64,000 bases of DNA, taken from positions 52,316,897 through 52,380,896 of the forward strand of contig CM028330.1 in NCBI GenBank assembly GCA_016647705.1, given 5' to 3'. Within the stretch, counting starts at the first letter, position 1, and every line of letters begins with the position of its first letter. Positions 31,740-44,555 of the stretch are shown piece after piece. The stretch is from Eucommia ulmoides. Its lineage: Eukaryota > Streptophyta > Magnoliopsida > Garryales > Eucommiaceae. The position numbers and the translations under genes were made by a program. The notes below the pieces were generated by a model, which saw only the letters and a program-made list of their open reading frames with translations, searched no databases and was not told the DNA's origin.

Positions 31740-34090
31740 ATTTATCCGAAGTAACCATCACCTGTTAAGTCCGCTGGTCGGAGATGGCTCTTTTTTTCCT
31801 CAACCAAGATTCGTTTCTATAAAAAAGTATTATAAAAATTAAATTTTGAATGCACCAATCTTAAAAGATAACCAACAACTGTTAGTTCAGGAGGTGTGTT
31901 ATTTTCTTATTAATTAGGGTCGACTCTCTTAAAAAATATAAGAATTGAATCTTGAATTTAATTTTGAATATACTAATCTGATGTAGGGAGTAATTAAAAA
32001 CTGTTGGTCTACATGGCAAAGAGGTGTCCTATATCCTTATCAATTAAGGTTCGTCTCTCCTAAAAACATTACAAGAATTAATTTTTAAATTTAAGGAAAA
32101 AATACCAAATAGTCTCTTTAAAAGGCTAAATCTACAAAATAGTCAACTATTTTTTTTTTGCACAAGATGGTCCTTTAAAAAGCGTGGGTGTGCACAAGAT
32201 AGTCCTTTTTTTTGGTTAAATGACGATTTTACCCTTCCTCATTTCTTCTTATTTCCTTTATGAATCTGAGACTAACACAAGAGGCCAAAGTTCTTCCTTC
32301 TCGTCTCCTTCGATCCTGCGATAAAGGCTTCCGGAGAGAGAGAGAGAGAGAGAGGAGATGAAATCGGAAGCGATCAATGGCATCTTGATACCACTTCGAT
32401 CGGCTTCGAAATTCGCCGTATAATCCATTAGTTATTTACCTTCTCGAATTCGCCTTCACCGGTAAGTTTTGTTTAATTCTAGAGATTTACGAACCTTGGA
32501 GTTTCTTCCCATGGCTTCCTCCATATCAAAGGCACAATTGTTTTGTGCGTTCGCTTTCATTTTTCTTTTGGTTACTAGTTGATATCAATGGCTTTGGAGA
32601 AATCGAGAATACGGATCTGTTTGGCTGTCACTTTATCATTACCCACTCTACCTAATAAATATTGAAAGAGCTAAAACCGTGTACTTACGAGTTTGTCAGC
32701 ATATAGTGAGGATTTGAGGTTAGAATTGTTGTTTGTGGTTGTTTTTTGTTAAAAGATCGTTGCTGGGTGAGTTTGCAAGAAGAAATTTGGATGGTTATAT
32801 TGTTGGGGTTTTAATCGCATTGATCACGTTTTTTGAATAGATTGTGCAACAGTGTGATCTTGAATATGACATGATGTTATATTCAATATCACACTGATCC
32901 GAATACTTGTGGAGTTTTCAAGATTCTAATTGCGTAGATTAAGATTTTTAAATTGATTATGCAACAATGTGATATTGAATATAACATAATATTATTTTCT
33001 TAATGGGATGGATTAATTTTTGGAAAGAGTTTTACTGTAATTGTTTTGTGTTTTTGTGATAATATGTGATGTTGAATATAACATTATGTTATTTTCAACA
33101 TAATGTTGATTTGTTGTATTCATTTTTTCATTTCAATAAAACATGATATCATGTTGAAATATAACACGATCGTGTTATATTCAACAATATTTTATTTACA
33201 AACATTATTTATTTTTTTTCAAAATATTTTTCTTATTTTTTAAGAATTATCATGATTTAAAATTAGATAATATCATGTTGAATATAACATGATGTTATAT
33301 TCAACACAGATATGCCAGTATGAAAATACCGTCTTTCATCATCTGTTCGGATTTTTTCAAATCGAAGTGTTTGATGAAGTTTCTGCACATATTTATGCAA
33401 TGAATCTCTCTATTTTTTGTTGATTAAATGATGGATTTGGAGTTGCGATGATGAATTTTTTCGTAATAGATCTCGGATTAACAGTAACGCAGGGGTAAAA
33501 TTGTCCAAAAAACGAAAAGGACTATTTGGTAACATGTTTTTGGAAAAGATTTATATTGTAGTTTTCTCATTCTTTGAGGACCATCTGGTAAGGGCCCTTA
33601 AATTTAATGCTAAATGCAGCACTCCGATGTGGAGATCTAGTAACCAATAGCTTCTAGTCCACTTGGCAATGAGGTGTCTTATTTCCTTTTCAATATGGGT
33701 CGACTCTCTTGAAAAATATAGGAATTAAATCTTGAATTTAATTTCGAATGTAATAATCCGATGTGGGGAGTAATTAACAGCTGTTGATCCGCAAGGCAAG
33801 AAGGTGTCTTATTTCTTTATCAATTAAGGTTTGTCTCTCTTGAAAAACATTACAAGAATTAATTCTTAAATTTAATCATAAATGCAGCAGTCCGATATGG
33901 AGATCTAGTAACCAATAGCTGTTAGTCCGCTTGGCAAAGAGGTGTCTTATTTCCTCATCAATCAGGGTTCGACTCTCTTAAGAAGTATTATAGAAATTAA
34001 ATCATGATTTAATTTTGAATACATCAGGCCGATGTAAAGAAATGTGCCTTTAAGATCGTTCAAGAAGATATTTAATCGAGGTGCATGTTA
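31740..34090. repeat. Tandem array of about 110-140 bp units, split by an insertion
   Basis: About six diverged units each hold a GT(T/C)(A/G)GTCC(G/A)C..GGCAA block, GGTGTCTTATTTC, a TCAATTARGGT(T)CG(A)CTCTCTT block, and AAATTTAAT. CGACTCTC-type marks lie near 31809, 31920, 32049, 33709, 33829 and 33967. A 1.5-kb element (32095-33597) interrupts the fourth unit. The last unit runs into the LINE. A related single unit lies near 29880. Confidence 0.8.
32095..33597. mobile_element. Mutator-like non-autonomous element, 1.5 kb
   Basis: It is flanked by a 10-bp direct repeat TTAAATTTAA (32085-32094 and 33598-33607) and lies within a tandem array. The ends are partly complementary: ACCAAATAGTC on the left, and the complement of GACCATCTGGT on the right. 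An 8-11 bp duplication is the mark of Mutator-like elements. The interior holds a GC-richer 5'-leader-like stretch (32270-32470, GAGAGAGAGA then CGGTAAGTTTTG, like an exon end with donor) and a run of GTTGAATATAACAT palindromes (32850-33310). No transposase. Confidence 0.65.
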
Positions 34091-34301
34091 GCTGACCCAA
34101 ATTTAATTTAACAAAAAGAAAAACTGCTCAATTCAAGAATTAAAATAGAATGATTTTTAAACTTTTAGAAAATTTAGACACCTAGGGAGAGAAACTCTCA
34201 AAGCCAAGCTTAGCGCATTTTCTTCGGAATAAGAAGATGGTTTTGAACGCAATAAAAAGAAAGTAAAAAACATCCATGAAGATCCAGATCCTATCTTTGA
34301 A

Positions 34302-35913
34302 ATGGAGGAATCTGGGGGTTCAGAAGAAGAAGATGAGGAGGCAAGTGAAGAAGAGATGAGCGAGGAAGTCTCTGATTTGATAATGACAACCCTCCCGATG
34401 ATGATGGCACCAATCATGCATGTTCAAACTAAGCCAACCATGCATGTCCAAGCTGAGCCAACTATGTATGCAAAATCAACAACCGTGAATGTCCAAATGA
34501 AATCCTTCAAGGATGCCTTGAAAGAGAGGAATGAACTCCCTAAGAAAGTTTTGGAAGAGGTTTACTTTGATGAGAAAGATGAGGCTATGGCTGAAGATGA
34601 AAACCCTACTCAAGGAGACAATGAGGAAGAGCAAGAGAATGGCATCCCTGAGGTTATCATTCTTGATATAATTTTATCTCAGATAAGGGAAAGGTGGAAG
34701 GACACCCTCATCATCAGGCTCATGGAGAGATCGATTGGGTACAAGGTTCTCTGTGATAGAGCCAGATCGATCTGGAAGTTGCAAGGTGACTTTGAACTCA
34801 TCGATCTCAACTGTGGATTCGATGGCAAAATTTGAACGCATCACTGATGCCCACAAGGTGTTGATAGAGGAACCATGGGTAATCTTAGACCATTACCTTA
34901 CAGTCAGAAAATGGGAGCCGAACTTTAGATTGGAGTATGCGACGGAATCTTGCTTCGCCGTTTGGGTGAGGCTCCCAAACATTCTGTTTGAATGCTACGA
35001 GTCCCCTGTTCTCTACAACATAAGGAAGAAACTATGAAGGCCAATCAAATTTGATAGAAATACAGCGGCGTCCTACAGAGGTAAGTTTGCTCGATTATGT
35101 ATGGAGATTGGTTTGAATAAACCACTGGTGGTTAGGTTTCGAATGAGAGGCATGGTCTTCAGGGTTGAATACGAAAGCCTCCATGGACTGTGCTATAATT
35201 GTGGTAGAGCTAACCACCGAACAGAAATGTGTCTGTATGGCAAAACCTCGCCGGAAGAAAACGAAACAACGCCAGAGAAGATAACCGGTAAGAAAACCTA
35301 CCTTCCAATGGGTGGTGGCTCTGGGCCTAATACCAAGACTTGTCAAGAAGTCAATGTCACGTCAACAACTATGGTCATAGGCTCGGAGGAACTCGTTGCG
35401 TTAGATGCTAGGGATGATGGATATGGGCCCTGGCTTATGGTGAAAAAACAAAGGAGATTTGGGCTCAACAAGACCAAGAGAGATGCACAAGGGCTAAGCA
35501 AAAGGCCAAATAAAAGTAATGGTTTTGCTTATAGTGAAAATGGGTTGGGAATACAGGCCAATAAAACCCAAGAGAACAAACCTACTCATAATGGGCCAAG
35601 AAATGAGAGAAAGAAAATGGAAAAGAATAAGGTCCAGAAGGCCAATGGGAACAACAACCCAACCTCTACTTCTAATCACGGTAGTTGGGTGAATAAGAAA
35701 GCTGACAATGTTAAATCGACATTCAGAGGAGAATCAAATCCTCTTGGCAAGAGAAAAGGGCAAGGGGCTCGAGGCATTTGCATTAAAGATGGAGGAAGAA
35801 TGGTCACTTCTTTCCAAAACCATGCCAGTTACTCCGGTTGGTCCAGGGAACGGCAAAGAAGTGATGGGGGTGTGTCGGGAAGGTACGACACATTAAGTCA
35901 CCGCTGTTGCTGA
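34302..35913 (+). pseudogene. LINE ORF1 (DUF4283 / CCHC), broken
   Basis: It begins with an acidic stretch (ESGGSEEEDEEASEEEMSEE), then a DUF4283-type RNA-binding region (about 34.6-35.1 kb, with LIIRLMERSIGYKVLCDRA and GPW-type EEPWVILDHYLTVRKWEPNF). A zf-CCHC_4 knuckle CYNCGRANHRTEMC lies at about 35194-35235, followed by a basic tail. The frame changes once near 34.83 kb and there is an in-frame TGA at 35035. ORF1 proteins of plant L1 elements coat the element RNA. Confidence 0.8.
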
Positions 35914-36309
35914 TCTGTCTATCAATACTCATAATGCGACATCCCTTTCTCCTTCATCTTCTCAACCACAGTCTAGACATTTACCCATTAACCCACCATC
36001 TCTCACCCACCAAGACCTCCCAACGATTAGCTCAATCTAAGACCAAAATATGGAAGAGATTCGTACAAATCTCCTTCAAAGATTTCCATTCTCCTTGTTC
36101 ATGAAACAGTCGGAGGAACTGACCCAATGTGTGAAAGTGTTCTAGCTGGTGGACGAGGTCAAACTATCCGTGAAATTCATGGAGAGACAAGAACCAAAGC
36201 CACCATTCATGGAGTTGTGGCTGGAGAGCGTGCATGCCTGGGACATGCTAGTGATAAGGTATAAGGACCTGTTGAAGCTCAATGAGCTAGAGTCCCTTCC
36301 AAAGTATCC

Positions 36310-38994
36310 ATGCGGATTCTTGCCTGGAATTGCCGAGGCGCTGGAAACGGCCAGTCCCAGAACGTTTTTCGCTATTTATTAAATTCTAAAAGGCCAGATA
36401 TTGTTGTCTTGACTGAGACCAAAGTGGATTTTGGTAGTATGGGTAATTTCTTTGTGTCCTTAGGGCTGACAGCGGCTACTCATGTAAACCCCATCGGCCA
36501 TTTTGGTGGTATTTGGCGCCTTGAAAAAGTTTCGGTTAGTCAACTGCATGTCACTAATCAAGTTATTCATGCTAAGATTTCGAAGGTGGGCTTTGAAGAT
36601 TGGGTGTTGTCGGTTGTCTATGGGAACCCGAACCCCAGCAAGAGAAGAGAGCTTTGGGAAGAGTTGAAGAACTTCTCTTAACTCAATAATTCTCCTTGGT
36701 TAGCTGAGGGTGACTTCAATGACATTAGCTCCCAGTCTGAGAAGTTCGGATCTATGAGTAACCAGGACATTCGAAGCATTAATGCTTTTAAAGCTTCCAT
36801 CTCCTCGTGCGATCTGAATGATCTAGGATCCAGTGGATCCAGCATGACCTGGTCTAGAACAAATATGCATGGGCTCAGGGTTAATAAGAGGCTTGATTGT
36901 GCCTAAGCGAATGCTAGCTGGTGTTCATTTTCCCCAAAAGCTAGGGTGGAAAATCTCCCACGTACATACTCTGATCACTCTCCTCTTTTAATTTATGTCC
37001 TTGGTGTCACACCTCACCCTGGGCACCCGTCACCTGAGGTCGGGAGTGACGTCGACATGACACTTCCTGACTAACCAACCAAACACATACATATATATAC
37101 ATATATACTCAGATGCACGCGTACTGCTATCAATATTTTCTTCCCAAAAATACATATACCTATTACTCATTTTAAAAAATATGGGACATACCCGTCCCAA
37201 ATATGTATACAACAAAAATCTCAAAATGCTGAACCTTCCACGGTTCGCCTCTGACCGGCCCATCTCCAAAATAACACTACCTCCCAGACTCTACCTAGTG
37301 TCAGTAGTAGACCCACTCCTATTTGCGGCACCTGAAACCAAATTTTTTTATCAGTGTACTGTCTTCATAATAAAAATATTTTATGGATCAAGTATAAGTA
37401 TTAAACACCACATTTCAAAATATAGTATTATATAATCATATACCGTATGTAAATTCAGTTTTCCTGTCACCACTGAAATAAACTCATATATTTAAAACAT
37501 TCAATTCAAATATTTTAAGTCAACTAGTGCAACAAAATAATATATTGACGCCAATCCATTTTAAAACAATATATCTAAGCCAAATCAATCCAGGCAGTTT
37601 ATTGTATAATAAAATACCCCACACCACTTTCCTACTAGCCATAGAATCATTTTTACCTCACGATCGGGAATTGTAACGGTACCGTAACCTGTACAACTGT
37701 ATCATCTAAGTGACTACCAGTGCCAGTGCCATTTATTATCCCCAATGGTAGGGGTAGTACCTGCAGGATTTGCACTTCTGATGGGTCAATCAACCACCTG
37801 CAGGACTAATCATCCTGACAGGTCATAATATCAACAACCATCTGTCGGACTAACCTTCCAGACATATCATAATATAATCAACCACCTGTAGGACTGACAC
37901 TCCTGACAAGTCATAATATCAACAACCACCTGCCAGACTAGTCATTTGGACAAGTCATAATATCAACAACCACTTGCCGGACTAATCTTCCGGACATGTC
38001 ATAATATAATCAACCACCTGTAAGACTGCCACTCTTGATAGGTTATAATATCAACAACCACCTGCCGTCATCCAGATAGGTCATAATATCAACAACCACC
38101 TGCCGGACTAATCCTCCGGACATGTCATAATATAATCAACCACCTGCAGGACATGCCCTCCTATCAAGTCAAAACTATCCCGTAGGACGTACCCTCCTGA
38201 CGGGATCAAAGCTATGGCATAGTCGAACCAAAAATCACCCTCTACATTTTGAAATCTACTTTATCCATGTAAGTTAAAAAATCGTCTAATTTTAATAAAC
38301 CCATTTTCCCACAATTTATATGAAAATAAAGTTTATATATTTACATAGAAGATAATACACTCACCTCGTTTTTCGCACTGCAAAAATATCACCGTCCAAA
38401 ACCAACCGGGACGCTGGCGCCTGTGAACCTAACAACGATAGGCCTAAATTATATTTTATTTAAAATATCCTAATATGCAATGTAGGTCCTAAATTTCATA
38501 TTTCCTATTTCTCAAATTTTCATTATGAAAAATTATTATTTTGTCCGTTTCGTTACGTTAATATTTAATGTACTAGTTTATTTAAGATTAATGATTATAA
38601 AAATATTATTATGATTACAAGAATTACTATTACAATTATGAAAATTTTAATACTTAACAATTTAATTTAATCGACAACAACTCCCGATTCAAATTTTACC
38701 TGTTTCGAATCGTTCGCAGGCCGGGAAATTGGATTTTGGATTTTTATTTGATTTTTTTTTCTTCTTTCTTTCCTCATTTTCTGTTTTCTTTTTTCTGCGC
38801 CTGAACCTTACCGCCTCGGTGATACGCCTCCCCGTCACGACAACGCTACAGTGGCTCTGTTTTTACTTCGTTTTAGACCGACCGTTTCTCTCTCTCTCCT
38901 CACCAGCTCCGGTGACTCCCACACTACCGCCCGAATGTCACATGCACACACAACATGCCTCATTGGACAATCCACACACACACCGTAGCAATTG

Positions 38995-39029
<35 letters not shown>

Positions 39030-42000
39030 CACACAAACGCACACCCACCATCGACGATCACATACACCGACCGGACCGATGACCTCACCCACGATAATCA
39101 CTCCCACCGGATGAGCAAAACAACACTGGTGACTGCAATGATCACAAAACACACCCACATATACACAGTCGAAACACACACATTCACCTACACACAATGA
39201 TCACCCATACACATACGCTGGACGAATGGACGGCAACACACCCTACGACGGTTTCATAGACATATGATACACACACACCTACATGCTCTCCCCGTTATTT
39301 TCCAAATGTTCTAAAATGCAGCTAAAATTATGCGTATGCGAAAATTAGGGTCTTACACTTAGGATTAAGCTGGCTTCCTCTTCTCGTCCCTTTAGGTTTG
39401 AAGCTATGTGGCCTGAACACCCTAGCTTCAAACCTTTTCTGGGCAACAATTGGACTAAAAAATGTTAATTTAACCAGTAACTTAGATAATTTCACAAAGG
39501 AAATCTTAAAATGGAATAAAGAGGTTTTTGGTAATATTTTTAAAACTAAGAAGCACCTCCTGGCTAGAATTAAAGGGATTCAAATTTACCAAGAATCTAA
39601 GTTCTCTAGTTGGCTGGACAAACTAGAAACGGATCTCAAAAAAGAGTATGCTAATATTTTGAGGAAAGAGGAAATTTTTTGGCTCCAAAAATCTATAATT
39701 AATTGGCTTGTTGCTTAGGTTCTTCCACACTACCACTTGCCAAAGGTGGAGGAAGAACAGAGTATCGATGATTAAAAATAATCTTGATGTGTGGTTGGAT
39801 AGTCAGGTGGACATTAAGCTTCACGTTAGGGGGTTCTTTCAAGCTCTTTTTTGTGAGAACCCCTAAACCAGATCATGTTCTTCCATTGAGAATATGATTT
39901 GTGTCCACCGTATCTAGCCCCTTGATCATCTCTTCCTGTGCTCGGTGCTAGAGGATGAAGAAATTAAATGTAACTTGTTCAATATGGGAGACCTTAAAGC
40001 CCCGGAGCCTGATAGTTACCAAGCTATCTTTTATAAAAGGAATTGGGATAAGGTAGGCAACACTCTATGTGATTTTGTTAAAGCTTGCTTCTATGATAGG
40101 GATATGCCACCTAAAATGAATGAGACTCTCATAGTGCTTATCCTCAAAGTTGATATTCCTAAGAAAATGAACCAGTTTCAACCTATCAGCCTATGCAATG
40201 TTCCTTATAAACTGGTTACTAAAATCTTGGTTGCTAAATTAAGACCCCTGTTGTTTGATATTGTTGGTCCCTTTCAAAGCAGTTTTATACCGGCTAGGCA
40301 TACTATTGATAATATCAATATCGCCCAAGAGATGCTACTTATTCTCAAAAACTCTAAAAACAAGAAATGGGGAATGATTGTCAAAATTGACTTAGAAAAA
40401 ATCTACGATAAATTAAATTAGGATTTTCTCGAGAATAAGCTTGTTTTTTTTCAAATTTTCCCCCAACTGAATTGAACTGTGTGAGAAAAGCGTCAGGTAG
40501 AGTTTTGTGGAATGGAACTCCCCTTGAGGGGTTTTCCCCCAAGAAGGGTCTTCGTCAAGGTGATACCTTTTCCCATTACCTGTTTGTGTTGTGCATGGAA
40601 AGATTATCCTATTTGATTAATAAGGAAGTTTCTCAAAGGAGATGGAAGGGCCTAAAAGTGGCTAAGGATGGGCTTATCATTTTCCACCTCTTTTTTGCGG
40701 ATGACATCCTCTTTTTTGCTAAGGATGACAATGGGAGTTGTGATTCTATTTCTAGCATCCTGGCTGCTTTCTTTGCTGCTTTTGTTTTGGTTATTAACCT
40801 TGAAAAATCTAGGCTTTTTGTAGCGCCCAAGGTCAACAACATTTTTGCCCAAGAGATTAGTAATGGCATGGGTATTCGTCTTTGTAAAAACTTGGGGACT
40901 TACCTTGGAACTCTACTCATTCATGACAGATTTAATGGGAACCAAATTAACTTTATCTTGGAGAATATGCAGAAAAAGCTGTCTAATTGGAAAGCTAAAA
41001 ACTTATCCATTGCAAGTCAAACCACTTTGATCAAGTCGGTTCTAACTTCGATCCAATTATATTCTATGCAAACTAACCCCCTCCCCCTTAAATTGTGTGA
41101 TAAGATTGATAAATTGGCCAGAAACTTTTTTTGTGGAGATTCAGAAGATTGCAGGAAATTCCACCTTGTCAATTGGGATAAAGTTTGTGCTACAACTGGT
41201 ATGGGAGGCCTAAACATTAGAAAGACCAGATTTTGTAATTCCGCTTTTATGTCTGAACTTGCTTGGAATGTTGTTTCTAATTCTAATAATTTTCTTTGGG
41301 TGAAGGTTTTCACGAACCAATATAAAATTGACAAGAATCCCAAATCGTGGAAGAAACGAAATAGAGGTTCTCACATTTGGAGGGGTGTTTTTCATTCCAG
41401 CATCATCATATCCAAAGGCCTTAAATGGAGAATTGGAAACGGAGTTAATGTTAACCTTTGGAATGATTGGTGATGCGGGAATGGTCCCCTAGGCAATGAT
41501 GAGCTTCAGCAGAGCCTTGATCTTAAGGTTGCGGATATTTTGGATGATTCTGGTAGTTGGTTCCTTCTGCCAATCATCCATCTCATATCGGATAACCAAG
41601 CTCAAGATATTCTTAATTTTGAGCCCCCTAATTTTTTGGCTGAAAACGTAGCCATTTGGTTTCCGAAAAACTCAAGAAAGTTTTCGGTGAAATCGGCTTA
41701 TTCGCTAATTGCGAAATTTAATGATCCCAGCCACTTTTCTAATTGGGAGTGGATTTGGAAGCTTAAAATTCCTCAATCAATTAAATTCTTTTTATGGAAT
41801 TTTTTTTCACAAACGTTTATTGACTAATGAGTTGAGAGCTAGGTGGTCGAATGATGTCTCGGCTATCTGCATGAGATGCAATGGTGCTAATGAATCCGTT
41901 GAGCACGTGCTAAGATTTTGCCCGAAGGCCTGGAACATTTGGTCTATGTTCCTAAGTAGGGACGCTTTGAGGCGAGATCACGACTTGAGTATCCAAAATT

Positions 42001-42600
42001 GGATTTCCAAACACTTAAAAGGAAAATCTATCAAACCCACCTCTCTTTTTATATTTGTGGCCATTTTATAGGAGATTTGGAAAGATGGGAACATAGAGGT
42101 TATCGAAGGAATTTCCCAAGATTCCCTCCTGGTCGTTTCTGGGATCAATTGCCTTTCGCGGGAGATGTTGGACGCGTTCTATCCTAACCAAATCCGTAAT
42201 GACACTCGCTTATTCCATGAAACTAATTGGACCCCTCCTCTTGTAGGTGCTTTCAAGCTTAATATAGATGAGAGTGCGCTTGGCAATGCAGGAAAATGAG
42301 GGTTTGGTGGTCTCATCAGAAATATGGAAGGCGAGTGGAAAATCGGAAGCGAAAATCAAAGGAATTCATGTAGGCCTTTGCTTGGTGATATTTGGGGGGG
42401 GGGGGGGTTCATGAAGGTCGTTGTCGAATCCGACTGCTTGGAAGCCGTAGATCTCATCAAAGGAGATTGTCCAGACACTCACCTCCTGAGGGGGTGGGTG
42501 ATGGAGTGCAAACATATCCTTGAGACACACGAGTTCGAGATCCACGTCATTAAGAGAACGAGCAACCGTTGTGCGGATTATCTCGTCTGAATGGAGACCA
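36310..42600 (+). pseudogene. LINE ORF2 (endonuclease, RT, zf-RVT, RNase H), broken
   Basis: The endonuclease starts at 36310 with RILAWNCRGAGN. TETK and AEGDFNDI follow, and YSDHSPLLIY marks its end just before the solo LTR. The reverse transcriptase lies at about 39.9-41.1 kb: PISLCNVPYKLVTKILVAKL, IVKIDLEKIYDKLN, KGLRQGD, and the catalytic FADD at about 40694-40705. The zf-RVT region is at about 41.5-42.0 kb (IWKLKIPQSIKFFLWNF, then CMRCNGANESVEHVLRFCP). RNase H is at about 42.25-42.6 kb (LNIDESALGN, VVVESDCLEAVDLI, SNRCADYLV). In-frame stops occur at 36679 and near 36904, with further stops and shifts between domains; a G-run at 42397-42407 may add another shift. Confidence 0.85.
37005..39357. 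mobile_element. Solo LTR, about 2.35 kb, inserted in the LINE
   Basis: It runs from TGTCACACCTCACC to ATTAGGGTCTTACA and is flanked by CTTGG and CTTAG (5 bp, one change). It interrupts LINE ORF2 right after the endonuclease. It is the same family and orientation as 25194-27694. It contains a diverged tandem block (37740-38220) of CCACCTGCCGGACTAATC / TCATAATATCAAC units and a CA-rich stretch (38940-39200) with an 11-fold CA run. No retroelement genes. Confidence 0.75.
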
Positions 42601-42839
42601 ACAGCAAGTCCGAAATGCATTACCTTGAGGAACCTCCCGAAAGGCTGGAGCGAATGTTGATTGCGGATAAACATGTGGCGAGCACTCCGCCTTGTTGCTA
42701 GTTTTTGTTGTTTTCTTTGTCTACCAAAAAAAAAAAAAAAAAGTTGCAAAGTTTAATTTGATGAAAAGTAACCTAGTAAGAACACTAAACTGTATGTGAC
42801 AAAACTAAAATAAAATTAATGGCTGTATTTTTATCCTTA

Positions 42840-43877
42840 CGGCATGTTTGGTTGGATGGAATCGAGGGCGGAATGGAATCGCATTCCGCCCTCGATTCCT
42901 ATTCCGTTGTTTGGTTCTCCAATGGAATCACTTTTGTGATTCCATTGGAATGAAATTGGATGGAATGGAATTCCATTTGAGATGGGGTGGAATAGGATTC
43001 CAACTCAATGGAATCAATATCTTAAATTACATGATAACCCTTGTAATTAAGCCCTTGAAAATTGAGAACGAAAACAGAAATTAGAGAACATAAATTGAAA
43101 TTAGAGAACAGAAAGTTGAGAATATAAATAGAAAATTGAGAATAAAAAATTGAGAACAGAACTAGAAAATTGATAACAGAAACTGAAAATTGAGAATAGA
43201 AACAGAAAATTAAAAACATAAACTGAAAATTGAGAACAAAAATAGAAAATTAGAGAACAAGAAATTGAGAACATAAACTAAAAATTGAGAACAAAAATAT
43301 AAAATTAGAGAACAGAAAATTGAGAACAGAAACAGAAAATTGAGAACATAAACTGAAAATTAAGAACAAAAATATAAAATTAGATAACGGAAAATTGAAA
43401 ACGAAAATTAAAAATTGAGAACAAAAACATAAAATTAGATAATAGAAACTGAAAATTGAGAATAAAAACAGAAAATTTAGAACAAAAACATAAAATTAGA
43501 TAATAGAAAATTGAGAATGAAAACCGAAAATTGAGAATAAAAACTAAAAATTGAGAACAAAAATAGAAATTAGAGAACAAAAACTTAAAATTGAGTTGAA
43601 TAGTGAAATATAATAAAATAAGGAAAGGAATAAAATAATGAAATATAATTAAATTTTATTATAACCAATCAAGAACAGAATGAAATAATAATTTTATAAG
43701 GGCAAAATGGAAATTTTACTATATTTCACTATTTCATTCTTTGTTTCATTCCATACCAACTAAACAAGAGAATGGAATAGTGATTCCATTCACAATTTCA
43801 TTCCATTCCTTCTCTTATTCAATTACTTTTTCCATTCCATTCCACCCACATTCCATTCCGTCCAACCAAACATGCCA
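42840..43877. mobile_element. Harbinger-like non-autonomous element with minisatellite core, copy 2
   Basis: The termini GGCATGTTTGGTTGGATGG and its complement ending CCAACCAAACATGCC match those of 9776-10911 almost exactly, as do the GGAATCGAGGGCGGAATGG subterminal parts. TTA lies just outside each end (42837-42839, 43878-43880) with one extra base. The core (about 43060-43590) is the same type of 20-bp AAAATTGAGAACAAAAACAG array with a different number of units. It lies about 100 bp after the LINE A tract. Confidence 0.8.
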
Positions 43878-44211
43878 TTATTGTTTGATCAAATTACACT
43901 TTATACCCTATAATATTTTCTTAATCACTTTGTAATTCATATTAAAATACAACCATTATACTTTATTAAAATTAATCGGTAAATCTCAAAAACCCAAATT
44001 AATAAATGATTCAATAATTAATAAATCTCGGACTGGTCGGGTGGGACCATGTAATATCCGTTTGTCCTTTCTTCTTCTTCCTCTTCTTCTTCTTCTTCTT
44101 TTCTTTTCTTTCTTCTTTTTTTTTTTTTTTAAATTTCTCGGCTTGAATCAGGTATAACAATAAATTTATCATTTTGTAAAATTTTATTAATTATTTAACT
44201 ATTTTACTTAA

Positions 44212-44555
44212 GGGTACGTTTGGTTAGAAGAATAGAAAAAGAAAAAAAAAAGAAAAATGAGAATAATATTTTATCAATTGTGAAAAGAATATTATTTTTT
44301 CTGGTGTTGGGAATGGAGAGAAAATAATTTACTCTAATTTAATTTACTATTTTATCTTTATATATTACAAAAATAAATTAAAATTATTATTATCAATGGT
44401 ATAATTATAATTTTATTCATTTTCTATCACTTTTTTTCATTTTCCTTCCAAATTTGTGAAGAAATTCTTCTATTTTCTATCTTACCAAATAATTTTTTAT
44501 TTTCATTTATATTCTATTTTTTTCCATCCGTTTTTCACCCAACCAAACGCACTCC
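44212..44555. mobile_element. MITE-like element, about 340 bp
   Basis: The ends GGGTACGTTTGGTTAG and CCCAACCAAACGCACTCC are complementary, and the A-rich left part (AGAATAGAAAAAG) pairs with the T-rich right part. Target duplication unresolved (AAG on both sides is possible). Confidence 0.6.

Larger units (their letters stand above)
34180..42742 (+). mobile_element. L1-type plant LINE with RNase H, inactivated, split by a solo LTR
   Basis: This is a nearly full-length non-LTR retrotransposon. ORF1 lies at about 34.3-35.9 kb, ORF2 at about 36.3-42.6 kb, and a terminal A tract at 42726-42742. Removing the solo LTR at 37005-39357 leaves about 6.2 kb, a normal size for a plant L1. Domains in order: ORF1 DUF4283-type region and CCHC knuckle, endonuclease, reverse transcriptase, zf-RVT, RNase H. 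Several in-frame stops and frame changes make it non-functional. The exact 5' end and the target duplication were not found. Confidence 0.92.
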
